A DNA stretch of 64,000 nucleotides, from assembly GCF_047663525.1 (NCBI RefSeq), contig NC_092587.1, forward strand, positions 201,136,501 to 201,200,500, written 5' to 3'. Below are positions 35,701-46,410 of the stretch, one piece after another. The stretch's first letter is position 1, and each line of letters begins with the position of its first letter. Made by a program: the position numbers and the translations under genes. The notes under the pieces were generated by a model that worked only from the letters and a program-made list of their open reading frames with translations, did not search any database and was not told the DNA's origin. This stretch comes from Anas platyrhynchos (lineage: Eukaryota > Chordata > Aves > Anseriformes > Anatidae).

Positions 35701-38700
35701 GGGCCTCATGGTCAACCAGGGGGTGGTCTCAGGTTTGAGGGGCCACATTTACAGCCCTTGGGGCCCCATGGTCAACCTGGAGGTGGCCTCAGATTTGAGG
35801 GGCCACATGGGCAGCCTATGGGGCCACATGGACCATCAGGGGGTGGGCTCAGGTTTGAGGGGCCACATGGACCTCCAGGTGTAGGTCCTAGGTTGATTGA
35901 CGGACCAGTACACCAGGGAGCTGGTGGACTTAGATTTGATGGTCCTCTGGGACGGACGGGTCCAAGATTCGATGGCTGTCATGCTGGATTTGATGGTCAG
36001 CCTGGACAGCTATCTCTTTTGCAAAGATTTGACGGAATTCATGGACAGCCTGGCCCAAGATTTGAAAGGGCACCTGGCCAGCAGGGACAGGCACGATTCG
36101 ATACAGCCATACCTCAAAGATTTGATGGTCCTCACCAGCCAGCCTCAAGGTTTGACCTGCCCCATGGCCTTCAAGGTGCACGGTTCGAAAATGTAGCTAA
36201 CCATCCTGCCTCAAGATTAGAAATGTCGCCGTATGGACAAGGTGGTCCGTTCGGTGATCATCCCAGCCAGGGCTACAATGGACCATCTCATGGGATGCAG
36301 TTCCAGAGGCCTGACATATTTGATGGTTCGCCAGGACCAAATTTCAATGGGCCAGCTGGCCCAGGAGCACAGAATTTCTCATTGAGAGCATCTGGACATT
36401 ATTTTGACGAAAAAAACCTTCAGGGTCCTCAGTATGGAGGCTTCAATAGTATGGCAGTGGGAAGTAATCAGGTAAGAATTATTGTTGTAAATAGTTTGCT
36501 TGCAGAAGTATTGATGTGTAGATAATTAGCAGCTTTTCTTTCTCTAAAAAACATATTTTTTTTGAAGAGCTGGCACACTGGGAGACAGTTTCAGACTTAA
36601 AAATGTCATCCTTCTGTAGAATCTGGATGAGTCAAGAAGGGCATGCACTGTTATTTTAAGATTTTAATTTTTTTTAAATTAACAGATCTAATCATTTTGT
36701 AGGTGAGAATATGAATGAAATTAGCATTTTTAGTTTGAAAACAAATCTAGGTAATTGGAAGTCTGGCATTTTCATTAAACTTGAACAGGGCGAGCGCTAT
36801 AAATCATGACTGATGATACAAGTGAATATAAATAATTAATTTTTCTAAAGAGGTGTAGAATTAGGATGGACCAGAAATAATCTTACTGTCTTTTTGGAGA
36901 TTATAGTGCAGGTGACAAGCCAGTAGTAACAGACACCCATAATTTGGGGGAACTGAGAAAGATGCAGACATTGTTAAATACAGTTTTTGAAAAACAATCT
37001 TGGCATCAGCATGCTTTGAGTTTAGTTGTCTTTCCTACTGCCAGTTAGAAATGCTTTCTTCAAAAGGAGAAAATAACCGTACATCAATCAAAATGATAAC
37101 ATTTCTTCCAGTAGACCGCAGATTTTAGAGGGTGTTTTTTATTTGGGGTATAACTGAACACAGAGAGTTAACAACAGCAGGTAAAATGTCCGTCTAACCT
37201 CAAACAGGATCAAATTTTAATCAATGTAAACCTTTTCTAGTAAATCCAGAAAGCAATTTCAGGAAAAAAAATACAATCTCTAAAATTATTTTTGTGCATG
37301 TAGTTTGCTGCAGCTGGGTTGCTGCAACCTTCAGAATGCATTTCATACAGTAAATACTATTTCAGTTATAGAAAAAAATAATAGTGACCTTTATTGATGG
37401 TTGTTTATCAGTTTAACTTTTCTGATGAGCTCTGTTTTTGTGAAAAGGATCAACTTGAATTATTGTGCTTGGAAAAACGTGTTTAAAGGCTGGATAAGCA
37501 GAAAGAAGAAAAGTTTTTTTTTGTTTTTTTTTTTTTTTCTTCTTTTCGTTTAAATGTTAGGCAAAGTAAATATGCTTTTTGATTTTTTTTTTTCTGACGG
37601 GAAATGAAAACAATGGAAAGGTTACTTAGCCATTTGTGGACCCTTCAATACTGAATTGACATAGTTCACTAATGGAAGGATTTTAATATTTATAACAGTA
37701 TTGAGAAATTTGTAGAAATTACCCTTATTTTGGAAAAAAAAATACAATTCAAAGAGTGCTTAAATGTTTACTTTTACAGGTTTCGCTCATGTCTGCTCAG
37801 CTAGGACCGTATGGCCAAGGTCAGCAGTATTTGCCAAATCCTGGAAGCTTTGTTCAGAACCCTGCAGGTACCAAACAGTTAACTTCCTTTTGTTTCTTTC
37901 GGACTGTTCTGTTTGCTAGTGGACACAAAAAAAATAGCTTTCTGGTTTGTGGTGGTGTACTGGGTCTGTGTGGACTAAGGGAAATCCTGGTGAGGTGGCA
38001 GTAGATGTTGTTTCTGGAGTACTTTAATCTCGTTAGGGGCTTCCCTCAAACCGTGAAGGCTTTCATTAGTTTTTCATTAACCATATGGCTTTAGTATGTA
38101 GTTGTGCTAAAACAAAGCAAAACAAAGTTTTGGTCTGCTTTTCTGATGGCAGAAAGGTACCAGTTTGTAGGTCTGGCTTGCATTTGTCAGGTTGTATAAA
38201 TTGTCAGGTTGTATAAACTTTCCAAGTGTATGAATTGGTTAGTAAAAATCTTGAAACAAGTCATAAATAATTGAAGTACATTGGTCCTGGTGAAATATTC
38301 AAGGATAAAATGAGAAAATACTGTGTTTCAACAAGCAGTATCCAGTAGAAGTCTCTTTACAAGGCTGTGAGCATAGAGAGCACTTCAAAAAACTTGCATT
38401 ACAAAGGAAGTTGTTGAAAGGGAAGAAGTAAGTCCAAAAATAGATATGAAGCAAACAGTGGATAAATAGTTTGAAATAAAAAACAGTAAAAAAAAAAAAA
38501 AAGTAAAAAGTAGATAAAGAATTTTTTTTTTAAAGTAAAAAAAAGTAATAAAAGACATAAGGAAAAATGTGTTGTCAAATGTGCTGATAGAAGTTGAAGT
38601 AAATTCTTGATGTTAACGTTCAGTCTCCTTGAATATCGATATTTTTCTCTAGGAGGCCTTCCACATTCATATCCTGATAACCACCTTGGCCAGCTTGATG

Positions 38701-41700
38701 TCAATGAATTGTTTGCTAAACTGTTGTCAACAGGAATTCTCAAACTGTCAAAAACTGATTCCACTTCAGCACGTACGTAGATCCATTATATTCTAACTAC
38801 TTGGGCTATCCATAGCTGAATTGTAAAGCTAAGTGTGAGAACTTTTGAGTTCTTGCATCTGTTTGTTTTTGTGTTTTTTTTTTTTTGAACTGAGCTTTGT
38901 AGGAAAGGATTTGGTGTATGTGAAAGTGAATTACTAACTTTCTAAAATGTGTATTACTTCATGTGTATGCTTAAGCTATTTAGAGCAGCCTATTGTGGTT
39001 TTGATACCCTGCCTCAGTAACTCGTTCTTGATTATAATCAATGATTCTTGTCAATTTCTGAAATACTTCTGTCTGAATATTGAGGTTTAATGCTGAAAGC
39101 TTAGCTGAAACAGTTTTCCTAAATTGAAATGATGAGTCGTGTACTGTTTTGTGTGTTTTTTAATGTTACAATATGAGACTGACTCAGCTATTATTTATTA
39201 ATAATATTTATTCATTCATATCATATTTATTAATAAAATAATATTTATTAATTTTTGAGTAAAACAAAAGTAAGGTTCATCAGCACCTTACTTCTTTCTG
39301 ATAATGTACTGAAATTTTGATGAACTTGCCTTTATTCTTTCTAGAAGTGAATGAAACATCAGCCCAGCCAGCTGCTGAAGAGGAGGATGATGACCAGAGT
39401 GATCAAGATGTCCCAGACCTCACAAACTTTGCAGTTGAAGAACTCAGACAGTGCGTATAGTAGCATGAGCTTACACTGCAGTAAGAATAATGGCATGGAA
39501 GTATCTAAATAGTGGAACCCAAGACAGTTGAGAGCTTTTAAAAGATGTTATGCCATTTTATGACTAAGAGGATCTGCAAGTTTTGATTGTTACTTCATGA
39601 CTAAGGATGTGCAGTTTCTGATTGTTGTTAGTCTTGGAGAACTTCAGGAAGGAAAAAGAGGGAAAATGAATGACAGAAAACTTCCCTTTATGCAAATGGA
39701 GATGTTGTCGTTTAAGCAGCAAGGCTGTGATACAAAATTAAGTCAGTGTTACTTTGTTATTACTAACTTTGCTACCTCTGTGGTAGTTTGCAAAGCTGAG
39801 TCAAATGCTAGTGTTACCATTTTATGCCCTATTAGGTGATGAAGTTAGTAGGCGTGACACTACTAATAGTAGCACATTTCTTATGAATAGTTCATATGAG
39901 CCTATTATTTATTCAGATGTTTTCAATTAACTGTTACAAAAATCAGGAATAATTAACTATGTTGCATGCCCTAACCTTATATTAGATTCATGCTTTTCTT
40001 CTGCTTCTGCAGTCCTACAAATCAACTTCCTGATAAAGTTCCTACCTGTTTCTTTTCATAAAGATGTTAAAATTTTTTTCCCCTTTTTGTAGGCGTTATG
40101 ATAGTGTTATTAATCGACTATACACTGGAATTCAGTGTTACTCGTGTGGAATGAGATTTACTACTTCACAGACAGATGTTTATGCCGATCATTTAGATTG
40201 GCATTATCGCCAGAACCGCACAGAAAAAGATGTTAGCAGAAAAATTACACACAGAAGGTGGTACTACAGTTTAACAGTAAGTAATGCAGCATATGTCTTA
40301 CTACATTAAAGGCTGGATTCAGTGTTATACTTTATGTATGTACTTTAGGATTGCAGTTGAAATTGCATTCTCACAGGATTTTTCCTATGGTAAACAATGT
40401 TGTATTTGATATTTCAAGCAGTTTTTATAAATGCCTGTCAGAACACAAAAGGCAATTATATGATGAACAATAAGCAGCTGGAAGCTGTTGGTACTGCTTT
40501 GGTTGCACCGAGAATGGAATAGAAATAGAAGGAAAAGGTTTTCTGAGTAGTGTAGCGTTGTTGGAAAACATGCACTCTGCTGCATGTTAAAGCATTTCAG
40601 TTTCAACGAAGTAAGACCTAAATAAGGTACTTTGGGGTTGTCATTTCTCTTTCCCTTAAATTTGTTTTAAATATTTCTGGCTATTTGTAAGTGTCTGAGT
40701 ATGAATGAAAACTTTTCCTTAGGATTGGATTGAATTTGAAGAAATAGCTGATCTAGAGGAACGTGCAAAAAGCCAATTTTTTGAAAAAGCCCATGAAGAA
40801 GTTGTGCTCAAGACACAAGAAGCTGCAAAAGAGAAAGAGTTTCAGAGTGTCCCTGCTGGACCAGCTGGAGCAGTTGAAGTAGGTTTCAGCTTGCCTGCAT
40901 TACCCTATGGGCAATTAAGTAGAGTGAAGTCTTGCTGTTGGACCTGTATGCAGCCACTTCATAGGTGTTGCGTTTGTGTTTGTGTCAGATAGCATTAATA
41001 ACCAGTAGTACAAAAACTTACATGCCTATTGGCATGCAGTCTTTTTATTGAAATCGAAATGGGGGAAAGCATGTCAATTTACTGAATGCTTCCATAGGGG
41101 GAGTAAGTTCAGTGAGTTGGAAATGATCCCTTGTGATTTAAGTAATGATTTTTACTGGATTTTTGCTACATTTACGCATTCTTTTTCATTAGATGATAGG
41201 CATTAGGACATTAAGTGTTAGGACAAAGAACTATCTGAATCTTCTGACTTGAAAATAATCAACAGATATGTATTTAGGTAGGCAAAATAGTTAAGTAATT
41301 AACTACAAATGTTTTATATGGTAAACCTATAAGAAACTAGCTAGTGAGTCATATAGACCTTTGCTTTATTTTTTAAAAGGTACTTGTGCTTGTTATCAGA
41401 GTTGACTTACGTATTTTACACAGAAGCATTAAAGGTGTTAATACTTCGTGTAAGAGTTCTCCCTCTAACTTGAAACTCAAAAGTTGAGTTATGGGGAAAA
41501 GTGAAGATGATGCCATAAAAAAAAATAAAATAAATCTCCATACTGGATTATTTTACCTAAATCCCTGTACTGGATTGTCTTACCTGAGTAAAACAGCATT
41601 AGATTGTTAAAGTGTTTTGCAGAGAGTTTCTAGTTGAAAGTGCAAAGCTTGCCTTTCTCAAATGATAACAGCATTCAAGGTCAGATGATTGTTGCTAAAT

Positions 41701-43474
41701 TTACAAACTGTACTCAATTTTTATTAATATTTTCTAAAGTTACTTTTAAAATGTAGAGGAAAGATCATCTTTTAGTCCACTATAGATATCTTAATTTAAA
41801 AGAGCGTTATTTAGCTGTTACTTGTCAATTTCCTGAAGTTCATGTGTTTTATTTTAATAATGTCATATGTCTGTTATTTCAATACCTTTTCAGAGCTGTG
41901 AAATTTGCCAAGAGCAATTTGAACAATACTGGGACGAGGAAGAGGAAGAGTGGCACCTAAAGAATGCTATACGAGTAGATGAAAAGGTAATCTGATTTTA
42001 ATACACATGATACTTGTTGATATTTTAAACAAAAAACAAGCTGCCGCCCCCCCCCCCCCCCATCATAGTTAAAAACAAACAAACAAACAAAAAACCTCAG
42101 CTGAAGATTTGTAGTTAGAAAGTGAGACAGGAAATTGATCTGTCTCTCCTGAAGGGATTCCCCTGGTAGTTTTCCTGACTTCCAAGTACATAAATATCTC
42201 AATCTTTGGAAAAGCTTGAAGTCCCGGTACTGTTAGTATAGGCTTGCTATGTTTCCTTCATACTGCTGTGCTAAAAGAAAAATGAAGGTGATCCTTCCTC
42301 TCTGCCAGAGGGGTCGAACCAGATGGACCCAGAGGTCCCTTCCAACCTCAAGCATTCTGTGATTGTGCAAATGTTTTTATATGTGGTGTAGGCCTTTGTT
42401 CAGTTCTTTCTATATGCAGCTATCCACATTATGTGATTTCCAATACTTAACAGGCTTTTTGTCTGATAACGTTTCCTAAAGATCTTTACCTAGTTACATT
42501 TGACACCATAGTTTGCCTACTTGTAACTTTGTTGTTCTAGAGGAATTGTGTGATCCATAATTGACACTGTTCTGTTCATGCCCTGTGCACCTACTCTATT
42601 CTTAGGCATTTAAATTTACAACTTTTATTTTCCAGATTTACCATCCATCTTGTTATGAAGACTACCAAAATGTAAGTGAACCCTTTTTATTTTTGAAGCG
42701 TTTTGCTTTCAGTTTGTTCACTGACTTTACAGGGAGCAGATGTCTTCAAAATCCATCTTTCTCTTGCATTTGACCAGACAAAGAATCAAAGGGCCCTGGG
42801 CATGGCCAGTTTATAATACAGAAGTTGCTAGGATACATTTCTCATAGTGATGTATCATGACAGCTTGTGTGTCATACATGACTAAAGCAAAACCATTATT
42901 TGAAAACACATCATGAATTTGAGTAACATGCATACTCTTAGGAATTTGAAATGGGTGTTTAGTGTGGGTTAAGTTTTTAATGATTTGGGAGTACAGTTCA
43001 TTTGTGGAGAGATGGGAATATTGTATGGTAATGTGTTAAGCATTTCATTGCTACGTGAATGATACATTTTCAAAATAATTGTGAAAGAGTAATGCTATTA
43101 AACAGCGAATTTGCTTTATATGAATCTTGACAAAGTAGAATTTTGGATTTTGAGCGCTTTACTGTCAACATGTTTGCATTTTAGGAAAGACTAAAAGGGA
43201 AAAGGATTTAAAAGTGGCTGCTATCGTTATGATGTGTTAATGCTACATTAACATTATTTTGCAGACATCATCATTTGATTGCACACCATCTCCCAGCAAG
43301 AATCCTGTAGAAAGTCCTCTAAATATTATGTTGAACATTGTTAAACAAGAAACACAAGAGTCCTGTGACTCGCCTAAAGTCAAAGAAGAACCTGATGACA
43401 CCCCTCCTGCCTGTGCAGAAGAGAGCACACCTGCATCTACAGATATTAAAACAGAACCTGATGAGTCTGTTTAA
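23566..43474 (+). CDS. PCF11: PCF11 cleavage and polyadenylation factor, intact copy (16 coding exons)
   Basis: PCF11 is the cleavage factor II subunit that binds the phosphorylated RNA polymerase II CTD and drives 3' end cleavage and transcription termination in the nucleus. Coding exons: 23566-23757, 28657-28782, 31034-31222, 31617-31808, 32653-33761, 34025-34214, 34305-34947, 35030-36471, 37780-37867, 38653-38772, 39345-39450, 40093-40276, 40723-40878, 41894-41986, 42636-42671, 43265-43474. All introns are GT-AG, phases agree, and the sum is about 1,691 codons (human about 1,555). Domains in order: CTD-interacting domain (exons 1-3), Q/L/K coiled coil (exon 4), charged RS-like region with RDPR motifs (exon 5), conserved middle region (exons 6-7), FEGP/FDGP repeats (exon 8), first zinc module (exon 12), second zinc module (exons 14-15), and a tail with SUMO-type motifs. 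The start is MSAPPEG, in register with human PCF11. Exons 4-16 are repeated about 17.2 kb downstream. Confidence 0.97.
25555..25700 (-). mobile_element. Possible ancient CR1-like fragment in PCF11 intron 1
   Basis: CTAGTTTTAAATGCTGCCAG and TCTAATAGATCTCACCATTA resemble the reversed 3' region of old amniote CR1 copies. It is heavily decayed, so the assignment and limits are tentative. Confidence 0.4.
26691..26730. repeat. 20-bp perfect tandem duplication in intron 1
   Basis: TTTGCTACTAAGTGAATGCC occurs twice in direct succession without a mismatch. Confidence 0.9.
28657..28782 (+). CDS. PCF11: PCF11 exon 2: CID core
   Basis: 42 codons, both boundaries phase 0. It contains LPVMYLMDSIVKNVG and YLTAFTKNLVATF, the central CID helices that contact the Ser2-phosphorylated CTD in the family. 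Acceptor CTCCAG, donor GTATAT. Confidence 0.95.
31034..31222 (+). CDS. PCF11: PCF11 exon 3: CID C-terminal helices
   Basis: 63 codons, both boundaries phase 0. Contains DENTRKSLFKLRSTWDD and FPLKKLYALDVRVN, the last CID helices, then a proline-rich linker. It is the last exon lying wholly outside the tandem duplication. Confidence 0.95.
31617..31808 (+). CDS. PCF11: PCF11 exon 4: linker and Q/L/K coiled coil; holds the duplication start
   Basis: 64 codons, phase 0 at both ends (PEEST... to ...KAQL). After a Ser/Thr/Pro linker it forms a long Gln/Leu/Lys heptad-like helix beginning NLTQEQLIRQQLL. The duplicated segment begins inside this exon at 31,638, after the seventh codon, so the downstream copy keeps the coiled coil but not the CID. 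Confidence 0.95.
32653..33761 (+). CDS. PCF11: PCF11 exon 5: large charged RS-like exon
   Basis: 369 codons plus 2 nt. It contains RDPRL-type motifs (NRDPRLNR, KRDPRLKR, VRDPRR), long Lys/Glu-rich stretches and an SR-like basic cluster (RKRSRSRSPKSRSPS). It is probably disordered and phosphorylated. The exon ends AACAAAAA before GTAAGT and is completed by the first base of exon 6. Confidence 0.95.
34025..34947 (+). CDS. PCF11: PCF11 exons 6-7: conserved middle region
   Basis: Exons 34025-34214 and 34305-34947 are separated by a 90-bp intron. They encode the conserved block with SPRAPKQQQHRLSVDAN, LASGEITQDEFL and RQLFQYQEGKHRCN. The last part of exon 7 (about 34,790-34,947, including FDPYDSWGESEEF) is acidic sequence that I do not recall from the canonical human protein, where GVRGEEPRSP follows much sooner. 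It may be an alternatively spliced or lineage-retained extension. Confidence 0.9.
35030..36471 (+). CDS. PCF11: PCF11 exon 8: FEGP/FDGP repeat exon
   Basis: 480 codons plus 2 nt (phase 1 in, phase 0 out). Opens VREEPRSPFSERFKRARY, then runs through more than 20 copies of (R/L)F(E/D)GP separated by Gly/Pro/Gln spacers. This is the FEGP-repeat region of PCF11, whose Arg residues are methylated in mammals. From 35,581 to 35,880 the DNA repeats with an exact 60-bp (20-codon) period. After the repeats comes a mixed region (FDGSPGPNFNGP, SGHYFDEKNLQ) like the human one. Confidence 0.95.
35581..35880 (+). repeat. 60-bp tandem repeat inside PCF11 exon 8
   Basis: Five units of exactly 60 bp, each containing a version of GGTGGTCTCAGGTTTGAGG followed by GGCCACATGG/GACCCCATGG and a GGGGCC(T/C)CATGG join. 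They encode a 20-residue unit of the form GGLRFEGPHGQPLGPHGQP. The copy at 52,768-53,067 has the same unit number. Confidence 0.9.
37780..39450 (+). CDS. PCF11: PCF11 exons 9-11: linker to the zinc modules
   Basis: Exons 37780-37867, 38653-38772 and 39345-39450. They encode YGQGQQYLPNPGSFVQNP, the conserved helix DVNELFAKLLSTGILKLS (human: DVNELFSKLLKTGILKLS), and an acidic block (EEEDDDQSDQDVPDLTNF). The phases chain correctly (88, 120, 106 nt). A 17-bp tandem duplication (TTGTCAGGTTGTATAAA twice) lies near 38,185-38,219 in the intron. Confidence 0.93.
40093..40276 (+). CDS. PCF11: PCF11 exon 12: first zinc-binding module
   Basis: Encodes IQCYSCGMRFTTSQ followed by YADHLDWHYRQNR: a C-x2-C ... 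H-x3-H zinc site. Ends RRWYYSLT before GTAAGT. The sequence is essentially identical to human, and identical in the downstream copy. Confidence 0.95.
40723..40878 (+). CDS. PCF11: PCF11 exon 13: linker between the zinc modules
   Basis: 52 codons, phase 0 at both ends, beginning DWIEFEEIADLEERAK. It matches human at nearly every position. In the related yeast protein the segment between the zinc modules contacts Clp1, so this exon probably belongs to the CLP1-binding part. The donor is GTAGGT here but GTAAGT in the downstream copy, whose coding sequence carries three replacements. Confidence 0.95.
41894..42671 (+). CDS. PCF11: PCF11 exons 14-15: second zinc-binding module
   Basis: Exons 41894-41986 (SCEICQEQFEQYWDEEEEEW...) and 42636-42671 (IYHPSCYEDYQN). 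Together they give a C-x2-C ... H-x2-C zinc site with an acidic loop. The 36-bp exon 15 is a true micro-exon in phase 0. The intron between them holds a CR1 3' end at 42,284-42,367 and a C run near 42,045-42,061. Confidence 0.95.
42284..42367 (+). mobile_element. CR1 3' end in PCF11 intron 14, unit 1
   Basis: Short fragment with GAACCAGATGGACCCAGAGG, TCCCTTCCAACCTCAAGC and ATTCTGTGATTGTG. Present at the same place in unit 2, so it predates the duplication. Confidence 0.8.
43265..43474 (+). CDS. PCF11: PCF11 exon 16: C-terminal tail
   Basis: 69 codons and TAA. Carries three SUMO-type psi-K-x-E motifs (IVKQE, KVKEE, IKTE) in an otherwise disordered acidic tail ending PDESV. In human the tail also ends ESV. 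The 3' UTR follows directly. Confidence 0.95.
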   Translation, partial: TSSFDCTPSPSKNPVESPLNIMLNIVKQETQESCDSPKVKEEPDDTPPACAEESTPASTDIKTEPDESV

Positions 43475-43790
43475 ATAAACTGAGGTATGGTTTTTTTTTT
43501 TTACAGAAAAGCTGCTGTGTTATCTCTGGAAGGCAAATACTTTTTATATGAAATAAAAACATTCAGCTGAGGCAGGGCCTTAGCTACTGTTTGGTTAATA
43601 AATACATTTTTGTATTTGTATTTCTTACTGCCTGCACAGTTTCAGGTGTCATTGTGTGAAAGTTCTGTAGATGCGTGAAAATTTAATGGAATGAAATTGT
43701 ATATGTAAAAATGTACAATTTTCACTTGTGGAAATGTAAATTATAAATAAAAGATATTTTTGCTATATATGGAGTGTAATGTTTATGCAC
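43475..43790 (+). terminator. PCF11: PCF11 3' UTR and polyadenylation signals, unit 1
   Basis: AATAAA hexamers at 43,552, 43,597 and 43,746. The last is followed by TATTTTTGCTATATATGG and a TGTAATGTTT-rich stretch, and is the best candidate for the main 3' end, giving a 3' UTR of about 300 nt. Short tandem 3' UTR forms are possible from the two upstream signals. Confidence 0.7.
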
Positions 43791-45229
43791 ACCATCAAAT
43801 GAAGACAGTGTTTCTGTAGTTTTTTCAGTTTAAATGAAATTAAAAAGACCTCTGTTTTAGACCTCTTGCTGAATAAGATTCAGGAAAATGAAAGCAAGTA
43901 ACTTCCTTCAGTTATCTCATAGGTGGGTTATCAAGGGAAGCGATGCAGGAACTTCTCAAGACACAACCCTATATTTTTTCTTTTTAAACTTATTTGAACA
44001 AACTCACATATCCAGATATTAAAAATAAAAAGTAACCAAAAAGTTCTGGGTAGAAGGGGAAAATTTAACAAAGGAACCAGAGTGCTTGATTGTGAACACA
44101 AGTGCCAACAAACAATTAACAAACCAGGATGCCTGGTAGCTGAGACATTTTAATGACTTTTTTTCCTTTAGTCACACATAAGAATTTAATACAGCTGAAC
44201 AAACTTTTCTTTACGTTACAGGGGGAAACGAATGTAAGAATGCTCATTTGAAAAATGGTTAAGCGTTTTTTTTTTGTTGTTTATGACTGGATTTAGATGG
44301 TAAACCAGATATCCTGAGATGTTAATATTTCTTAAATGTAATAAATAAAATTAAGCATATATTTGTGTAAATCTCTTCCTTTCAGTAATGGGTTTGCGTG
44401 GCTGGCATGGTTGTGGGATTGCAAATAAAGATTCATACAATGTTTGTCTTGGGATAGTATGTCACCTGCATTTAAGGTTTTATTCACTCTGCTATGTGGG
44501 GAGTGCATACTTTTAAAGCTGCTGGGAGTAAGACACAAAACAGTAAGTGAAAGAGTAGTCCTAGTGTATTGCTCTTGTGGTGTGGATACTCAGAAGATCA
44601 GAATTAGACTTAGTGTGTGATATAAGTAGAAATAATCAGCTGTAAGTAGAAAATCAGCTGTGAATGTGCTGTTAGTTGCAATGTTCCCAGTTTTCTCACT
44701 CAGGTTTCAAGGCATAGGCTGAGACATCCTTGTGCAGTAAGAGGATTTACAGCAACTTTCTAACAAGGATAATTAAGCTCGAAATGGATTTTATTTAGAT
44801 GTAATTATCAGTGCACACCTGTAAATCTGATTTGGGAATGGGCCTTCAAATGCAGAGTGCTTTTTTGGCCCCATCAAAGGAACCCAGTTTCCCTCCAGGG
44901 TATTGGATTCTTCTGGCTAATGGGGCTGAAGAGCAGGACTTCTGAACTGCAGGAAAAAAAAAAAAGAAAAAAAAAAACAACTTGTACCCTGAAACATATC
45001 AGTGCAGAGAGGTTACAAGCACAAGAATTGTGGTTAGTCAGATTATCCCACAGATAAGAGCACAAGTGGTTTGAATAGTTCTTGGTTAATACATGGATGA
45101 CAGTTTGAGGATGATGATAGTGATTGGTGTGATTGGTTTGTGCCTCTCTCTGGGGAATGCCACAAAGGTGGTAAGCCAGGGCATTGGAAACAAAAACCAA
45201 CAACAAATAGCTCGGGATACCCTTTTCCT
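43791..45229. other. PCF11-ANKRD42 intergenic spacer, unit 1
   Basis: About 1.4 kb with no recognised gene. A run of A and AAAG residues lies at 44,953-44,978. It is duplicated at about 60,975-62,680, where a CR1 insertion breaks it. Confidence 0.6.
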
Positions 45230-45660
45230 GCCAACCTGCCCAGCGATCCCCAGGCAGCTTTATCCCAGCTCTCACAGAGGAACCGTCCTTTACAGACGGA
45301 ACATACACCTGCAGCCCAGCATCAGTTACTCCACGCTGCTGCCTCCTCAGGCAGTCCCACACCTCCCCCTTCAGCTGCAGCCCCCTCACAGCGCCCCAGC
45401 CCCGAGGCTCCATCCCTCGGTGCCCAAAATGCCTCAGGGCCGCTGAGGCGCCATGGCCGCCGCTCCCGGCCCGCCATTTTCTTGCGGCCCGGCGGGAGCG
45501 CGAGCCCTGTGCCCATGGCAACACCGCTGCGACGGTTGGCAGAAGAGGGAGGAAGAGGAGAAGGAGGAGGAGGGCGCAACGAGTGAGGCTGCTTGTGCCG
45601 TGAGGGGCTGCCATGCCAACAGCAGCTGCGGCGCTGCCTCCTACTCCGGCTGGTGAAGGT
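45230..45660 (+). promoter_or_regulatory. ANKRD42: ANKRD42 CpG-island promoter, unit 1 (drives the chimera)
   Basis: GC- and CpG-rich block around ANKRD42 exon 1, TATA-less, with a YY1-type motif (CCGCCATTTT, 45,471-45,480) as in the PCF11 promoter. An out-of-frame ATG in strong context (GCGCCATGG, 45,453) lies upstream of the frame that connects to exon 2. Because unit 1 cuts ANKRD42 off after exon 2, this promoter should transcribe the ANKRD42-PCF11 chimera rather than ANKRD42. Confidence 0.7.
45515..45582 (+). CDS. ANKRD42: ANKRD42 exon 1 (coding part), unit 1
   Basis: 68 nt from ATG (MATPLRRLAEEGG...) to a GTGAGG donor, leaving phase 2. Joined to exon 2 it gives RNDCQEAAKYTSVHEAV, the only frame that keeps the ankyrin sequence open. 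The N-terminal residues do not resemble the human start (MPGVANSG), which is not unusual for this low-complexity segment. The start choice is therefore moderately secure only. Confidence 0.6.
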
Positions 45661-46363
45661 GCTTTGCCCGCAGTTTCCCTTCCCTTCCGTTCCCCCTCAG
45701 TTATTTTGCCCGAAGTGCCCCCATCTGTTAACATATCCATTTCACGTGAGGCTCGTATAAAATATCAGGCTTGATCGATATTTGCCAAGCATTTGGTAAA
45801 AGGTGGCACAGCCCTGAGGTCATCCCCAAACTGGTATTTTTAACCCCCCAGCCCAATAACTGTGCCTTTGCCTACTGTGGGGCTTGGGTCCTTGTTGCCT
45901 TGAGCTACTGCTAAGAAGCGTAGCACTGGATTCTTTTTGTGTTAGAGAAATATAGGGAAAACCTAAAACTGACCCTTTTCCCCATGCTGAGTAAATTCTT
46001 TAGTGAAATTTGGTCAGGTACTGTTGCCACAATATTTACCTAACTCTACAGGGGAATTTTTCCTTAGTGAATGAGCATTTGCTAACAGTTTCAATTAAAA
46101 AAAATGCACTAAAATTATGAAAGATGTCATTCGCTGACTGAACAAATATATTTCGTACAAAATTCTTGTTAACAGCTGTTTGTCAAATTTCAATCGCAGC
46201 CTACAGCTTGCTCTTGCTGGCCTGAGTCAAGAAGCTGTGCAGCAGCATTTGGCATCCATCTCCGTGGAGCTGTAGGTCACTGGTCCTTCCAGAGGGGGAA
46301 AGGAGGCAAAATTCCCTCTGCTGGGGGCTGGGAGTGTGTGTTGCTATTTGTATTACTTCTGGG

Positions 46364-46410
<47 letters not shown>

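Noticed and set aside
35537-35884. Second open frame within the FEGP repeat exon (and its copy at 52,724)
   Set aside because: Repeat DNA with an exact 60-bp period has more than one open frame; only the RFEGP frame matches PCF11 and joins adjacent exons.
41190-41270. Possible C/D-box snoRNA in PCF11 intron 13 (GATGATAG ... CTGA)
   Set aside because: The boxes are imperfect and there is no terminal stem; chance match likely.
44874-45740. 288-codon minus-strand open frame with a hydrophobic leader-like stretch across the ANKRD42 promoter
   Set aside because: It is antisense to ANKRD42 exon 1 and the A-rich spacer; the leucine run is the complement of the GGAGGAAGAG-rich exon. In unit 2 the continuous frame begins further in (63,066) because the CCCTT array changes it. 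No family is recognised.
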